A stretch of DNA of 19,502 nt, taken from Pseudomonadales bacterium (GTDB lineage Bacteria > Pseudomonadota > Gammaproteobacteria > Pseudomonadales > IMCC2047). The notes beneath the pieces were generated by a model, which did not search any database, was not told the DNA's origin, and saw only the letters and a list, made by a program, of their open reading frames with translations. Location of the stretch: the NCBI GenBank assembly GCA_021736745.1, contig JAIPFG010000014.1, positions 1 to 19,502 on the forward strand. The letters are read 5' to 3'. Every line of letters starts with the position of its first letter. Position 1 is the stretch's first letter. A program made the position numbers and the translations under genes. Below are positions 17,055 to 19,502 of this stretch, piece after piece.

Positions 17055-17978
17055 CTAATTATCGTTTTTCGATTTATCTGAGCTGGATTCAATTAGCTGT
17101 CCAAAATAATGGTAAGATTGCCATTGGTACTTAAACGATGGGGCAGTACCCACTATAGAACCTCGCATTAAGCCTGCGGCAAAAGACTCAATCATTTTTC
17201 GTACAATCCATCGTGGGTAACCAAAAAATTTTTTTACCGGCTTACTACTTGGCTGGCGTTTATAGCAATAGCGACCGTACCGGATCGAGCGATTTAAAAT
17301 CCACTGACGCTTGAGCTGTTTAGATCGAATAATGTGCTTTACAATCGCAGTTGGCACAAACCAACACTTGCAGCCTCTGTTTGACATCCGAATTGTAAAT
17401 TCTGTCTCGCTGCCCATAACATAGTGCCCAGAACTAGGGCCATAACTTTCATTGAATCGATTCCCATCTCGAAAGAGATTTGCTCGACACATCATATTCG
17501 GGCCCCAAACAAACCCTGGATCTATTTCCCCAGACTCTAGACTTGGATTTGTCAACGAATAGACCAGACCCAGCGGAACATTTTGAATAATCCAATTTGG
17601 TGGCTCATAGGGCCATGCAGGCCCTATTGCTCCGCCAAAAATATCCGCATGCGGATATTTTGAAGCGGCATCGACTAGTTCATCTAGCCAGTTCGCAGAC
17701 GGAATGACATCATCATCCGTAAAGACAACAAGCTCTCCTTCAATCAAATGGAGCGCGGAATTTAGCGCTTTGTTCTTGCCTCTCGTTTCACAATAAACAG
17801 GATGAAGCGGCAGATCATGCGAATATTTTTCCAGGATTGCCGATGTTTCGTCAGTGCTAGCGTTATCTATAGCGACAATTTTCAGCTGGTCTAGGGGCCA
17901 CGATACCTTTTTTAAAGCCTCGAGCATAACGGGCAAAGTGTCAGCGCCGTTATGACTAGAAAACATGAGTGTGATCAT
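17055..17978 (-). CDS. GT2-family (GT-A) glycosyltransferase
   Basis: The ATG at 17978 is chosen because it directly precedes the first strand of the fold and has AAGAG 7 bases upstream. A longer frame using TTG at 18038 would run into the IS630 border. The protein has 307 residues. I-T-L-M-F-S-S-H-N-G (2-11), I-V-A-I-D-N-A-S-T-D (34-43), G-K-N-K-A-L-N (67-73) and the metal-binding F-T-D-D-D-V (86-91) identify a GT2 enzyme. G-G-A-I-G-P-A-W and the following W-G-P-N-M-M region match the acceptor side of this group. The C-terminal part is basic and may contact the membrane. The IS630 element lies about 60 bases upstream, so the native promoter has probably been separated from the gene. Confidence 0.94.
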   Translation of the reverse strand: MITLMFSSHNGADTLPVMLEALKKVSWPLDQLKIVAIDNASTDETSAILEKYSHDLPLHPVYCETRGKNKALNSALHLIEGELVVFTDDDVIPSANWLDELVDAASKYPHADIFGGAIGPAWPYEPPNWIIQNVPLGLVYSLTNPSLESGEIDPGFVWGPNMMCRANLFRDGNRFNESYGPSSGHYVMGSETEFTIRMSNRGCKCWFVPTAIVKHIIRSKQLKRQWILNRSIRYGRYCYKRQPSSKPVKKFFGYPRWIVRKMIESFAAGLMRGSIVGTAPSFKYQWQSYHYFGQLIESSSDKSKNDN

Positions 17979-18035
17979 TAAATTACTCTTATTGAGACAA
18001 CGATTTCTAGCCAAGCTATTCGAACTTACGGTTTT

Positions 18036-18830
18036 CAATTATTGACGATTTGAAAAATTTTAAGCCAGCAACGAACGTAGTCGCGGGACATGCGCATCCA
18101 GCCCAGAAAGTGAGGCGTTGTTGGCCTCACGAAAGTCCTGGAATTGCTCGTAATAGCGGTTAAAGAGCACGTTGCGCTTGAAGAACTTCCAAAATCGTTC
18201 GATGAGGTTGAGATTCAGTCTATAAGGCGGTAACAGCTCCAACTGAATCCGCGATGTTTTCAGATACTCGGCGACGATCTTCGATTTGTAGTAGCGGGCG
18301 TTGTCGCAGGTGACGATGATTCGCGGGGCGTCTAGAAAAGCTTTTTCGAATTGGCGTAACAGGGCGATGGTGGAGACCTCGGCGATGGCCTCATCGAAGC
18401 GGTCGGTCAAGTGCAGCGTCTCGATGTTGAACGCGCCGTTGATGTTGAGCCACTGCCGCCCAGTGTTGCTCTGGATGGTGTTGCGCTTGCCACGCTTGAT
18501 CCTGCCGCCACTGAGCACCGGGTTATGCTGCGTATGGGCGGCATCCATGAACACGATGACCTCGCCTGAGGCCTTTGCGTCCTTGAGGTTCTGGTACTTC
18601 TCGACCCAGGCGTGCTGATCTTTAACCGGCGGCTGTTTGCCCGGTTGCGGGTGCGGCTTTTTGTGGCGGTAGCCCAGACGACGCAGCAGCGCATCGGCCA
18701 CATCCCTCACCCCGCGGTCCTGACCGAGCAGGATGACCGCGTTGATGCGGTAGGCCTTGCGGATGTCGAGCATCCCGCGATGCGCAAGGGCTTCAGGACT
18801 GAGTCGGTAGTCACGCATGTAACGAAGCTT
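18036..18830 (-). mobile_element. IS630-family element, internally deleted
   Basis: The transposase gene occupies almost the whole element. The left (3') border is placed near 18036 because sequence shared with the IS630 scar at 8446 starts there. The right border is not defined, since no convincing terminal inverted repeat was found outside the start codon. GC content is visibly higher than in the glycosyltransferase gene beside it. Confidence 0.65.
18060..18818 (-). CDS. IS630-family DDE transposase, missing part of the N-terminal domain
   Basis: The 252-residue frame starts at ATG with M-R-D-Y-R-L-S, the usual beginning of this IS630 subgroup. The catalytic triad is visible: D92 (V-F-M-D-A-A-H), D172 (T-C-D-N-A-R-Y-Y) and E207 (L-N-L-I-E-R-F-W-K). 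N-G-A-F-N-I-E-T-L and N-V-L-F-N-R-Y-Y are also typical. Full-length relatives have roughly 330-350 residues. Here V-A-D-A-L-L (40-45) runs directly into R-R-L-G-Y-R-H-K-K-P (46-55), while relatives have about 80 more residues in between, including the second half of the helix-turn-helix DNA-binding region. The deletion keeps the frame. The catalytic domain is intact, but specific end binding is probably lost. Confidence 0.88.
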   Translation of the reverse strand: MRDYRLSPEALAHRGMLDIRKAYRINAVILLGQDRGVRDVADALLRRLGYRHKKPHPQPGKQPPVKDQHAWVEKYQNLKDAKASGEVIVFMDAAHTQHNPVLSGGRIKRGKRNTIQSNTGRQWLNINGAFNIETLHLTDRFDEAIAEVSTIALLRQFEKAFLDAPRIIVTCDNARYYKSKIVAEYLKTSRIQLELLPPYRLNLNLIERFWKFFKRNVLFNRYYEQFQDFREANNASLSGLDAHVPRLRSLLA

Positions 18831-19017
18831 ACCATTCTTCTTAACGAGTTAGGAGAGGCACCTCGACCGAAAACTCAGATGAGACAGGTATATTCTGGAA
18901 ACCGAAAGAGCCTAAGTGGTATTTTAAGCACAATTCATACTACCTGCTTGAGAGTCCTTGCGATGCACCAACGGTTGACCGGAGGCCGCCAGTGCCGAGC
19001 CGTCTATCCCCTAATCG
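18831..19017. other. Spacer between IS630 and IS1182-type debris
   Basis: No gene recognised. Composition changes from AT-rich (18890-18950) to GC-rich after about 18960. Confidence 0.4.
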
Positions 19018-19165
19018 CGCCAGCGGCATAACCCGCCGCTGGCCGAGCGGCTCGCCGATGATCCGCCGGCGCCCACAGATCAGCTCACGCCCGTCGCGCG
19101 CAATGCACACCGGCTGCATACCCGCGCGGGCAAGGGTCGCTATGCCAAGCGAAAGTCCACGGTCG
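19018..19165 (+). pseudogene. C-terminal scar of an IS1182-type transposase
   Basis: The plus-strand frame reads P-P-L-A-E-R-L, then P-V-A-R-N-A-H-R-L-H-T-R-A-G-K, then R-Y-A-K-R-K-S-T-V-E-T-V. This follows the pattern in DDE transposases of the IS1182 group, where '...AG+..YA+RK.TVE.VFG' precedes the last catalytic region. The match stops after T-V, exactly where F-G-x-I-K would follow, so the fragment is cut at both ends. It has no start codon and cannot be functional. Confidence 0.62.
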
Positions 19166-19224
19166 AAACCGTGCCTCAGGCTCGACCTATCTTCACGCCG
19201 CTGACGTGGAGGGCAAAGCTTCCT

Positions 19225-19502
19225 TCAAGGCACAACAACCTCGATCCCTGCCAGCACCTCACGCAACTTCCCAGCCAACGCCATCTTCGCGCCCTCATCC
19301 CCATGCACCAAGCGGACCTCAGCCGGCGTTGTGGGAATGCGGGTAACAAACTCGATCAAACCCCGCTGGTCGGCATGGGCTGAGTAGCCGCCGATGCTGT
19401 GGATCTGGGCGCGGATGTCGTAGCGCTCGCCGTCGAGTATCACGTAGCCCCCGCCCGGGCCGTAGCGCTGGATGTCTCGCCCGGGCGTACCCCTGGCTTG
19501 GT
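19225..19502 (-). CDS. MBL-fold RNA-metabolising hydrolase (beta-CASP/RMMBL), C-terminal part
   Basis: The frame is open to the window edge, so the start lies beyond 19502; 91 residues are visible. G-T-P-G-R, Y-G-P-G-G-G-Y-V, and above all the R-A-Q-I-H-S-I-G-G-Y-S-A-H-A-D-Q stretch are the RMMBL signature, in which the S-A-H-A-D His is a metal ligand. L-V-H-G-D-E-G-A-K (motif C-like region with His) follows. Proteins of this group are metallo-beta-lactamase-fold exonucleases related to CPSF-73 and RNase J-like enzymes. The sequence is strongly GC-rich, unlike the polysaccharide genes, and probably belongs to the backbone chromosome at the edge of the cluster. Confidence 0.9.
   Translation of the reverse strand, partial: QARGTPGRDIQRYGPGGGYVILDGERYDIRAQIHSIGGYSAHADQRGLIEFVTRIPTTPAEVRLVHGDEGAKMALAGKLREVLAGIEVVVP

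Noticed and set aside
17979..18038. TTG start and 20-residue extension of the GT2 gene
   Set aside because: It begins at the IS630 border and precedes the natural ATG that has its own AAGAG site.
18819..18960. Search for the right terminal inverted repeat of the IS630 element
   Set aside because: No stretch matching the left end was found by eye, so no inverted repeat is claimed.

Overview
The window looks like part of an exopolysaccharide/capsule (Wzx/Wzy-type) gene cluster from a Gram-negative bacterium, probably a gammaproteobacterium; the species cannot be named from the sequence. The evidence is an O-antigen ligase/polymerase-like membrane protein, a wrecked Wzx-type flippase, five glycosyltransferases, two sulfotransferases, an O-acetyltransferase, a membrane acyltransferase, a secreted right-handed beta-helix protein and a secreted protein of unknown family. 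The cluster is AT-rich by eye. The last ~1.4 kb (IS630 transposase, IS1182-like scar, metallo-beta-lactamase RNA-processing-type gene) is clearly richer in GC, so the right edge probably marks where the cluster meets different DNA.

Layout. 1-777 (+): 3' part of an acyltransferase-3-like membrane protein. 856-1443 (-): hexapeptide-repeat acetyltransferase. 1589-~2000 (-): decayed copy of the gene at 14045-15340. 2446-4634 (+): sulfotransferase, then secreted beta-helix protein. 4687-5168 (-): flippase gene with its middle deleted, overlapping the stop of a GT4 glycosyltransferase (5165-6313). 6408-~7020 (-): decayed second half of an O-antigen-ligase gene, directly behind an intact one (7024-8406). 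~8446-8560: scar of an IS630 3' end. 8654-9691 (-): GT2. 10399-11529 (-): GT-B-like glycosyltransferase. ~11581-11890 (-): IS3-type OrfA remnant. 12610-13458 (-): second sulfotransferase. 14045-15340 (-): uncharacterised secreted protein. 15835-16732 (-): GT-A-type glycosyltransferase broken, or slip-regulated, by a ten-T run. 17055-17978 (-): GT2. 18060-18818 (-): internally deleted IS630 transposase. ~19018-19165 (+): IS1182-type scar. 19225-19502 (-): C-terminus of an RNA-metabolising MBL-fold protein.

How it fits together (inference). The glycosyltransferases would build a repeat unit, the acyltransferases and sulfotransferases would decorate it, a Wzx flippase would export it and the O-antigen-ligase-like protein would polymerise or ligate it. 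The beta-helix protein and the secreted unknown would act on or bind the product outside the inner membrane. Two sulfotransferases in one locus point to a sulfated polysaccharide. The flippase here is dead, so export would need one elsewhere.

The most notable feature is decay. Three former cluster genes (flippase, polymerase copy, secreted-unknown copy) survive as recognisable wrecks, together with three kinds of IS debris and a glycosyltransferase frameshifted in a homopolymer. Several 300-700 bp gene-poor gaps probably hold older debris that cannot be read by eye. No tRNA, rRNA, CRISPR array or convincing terminator was seen.
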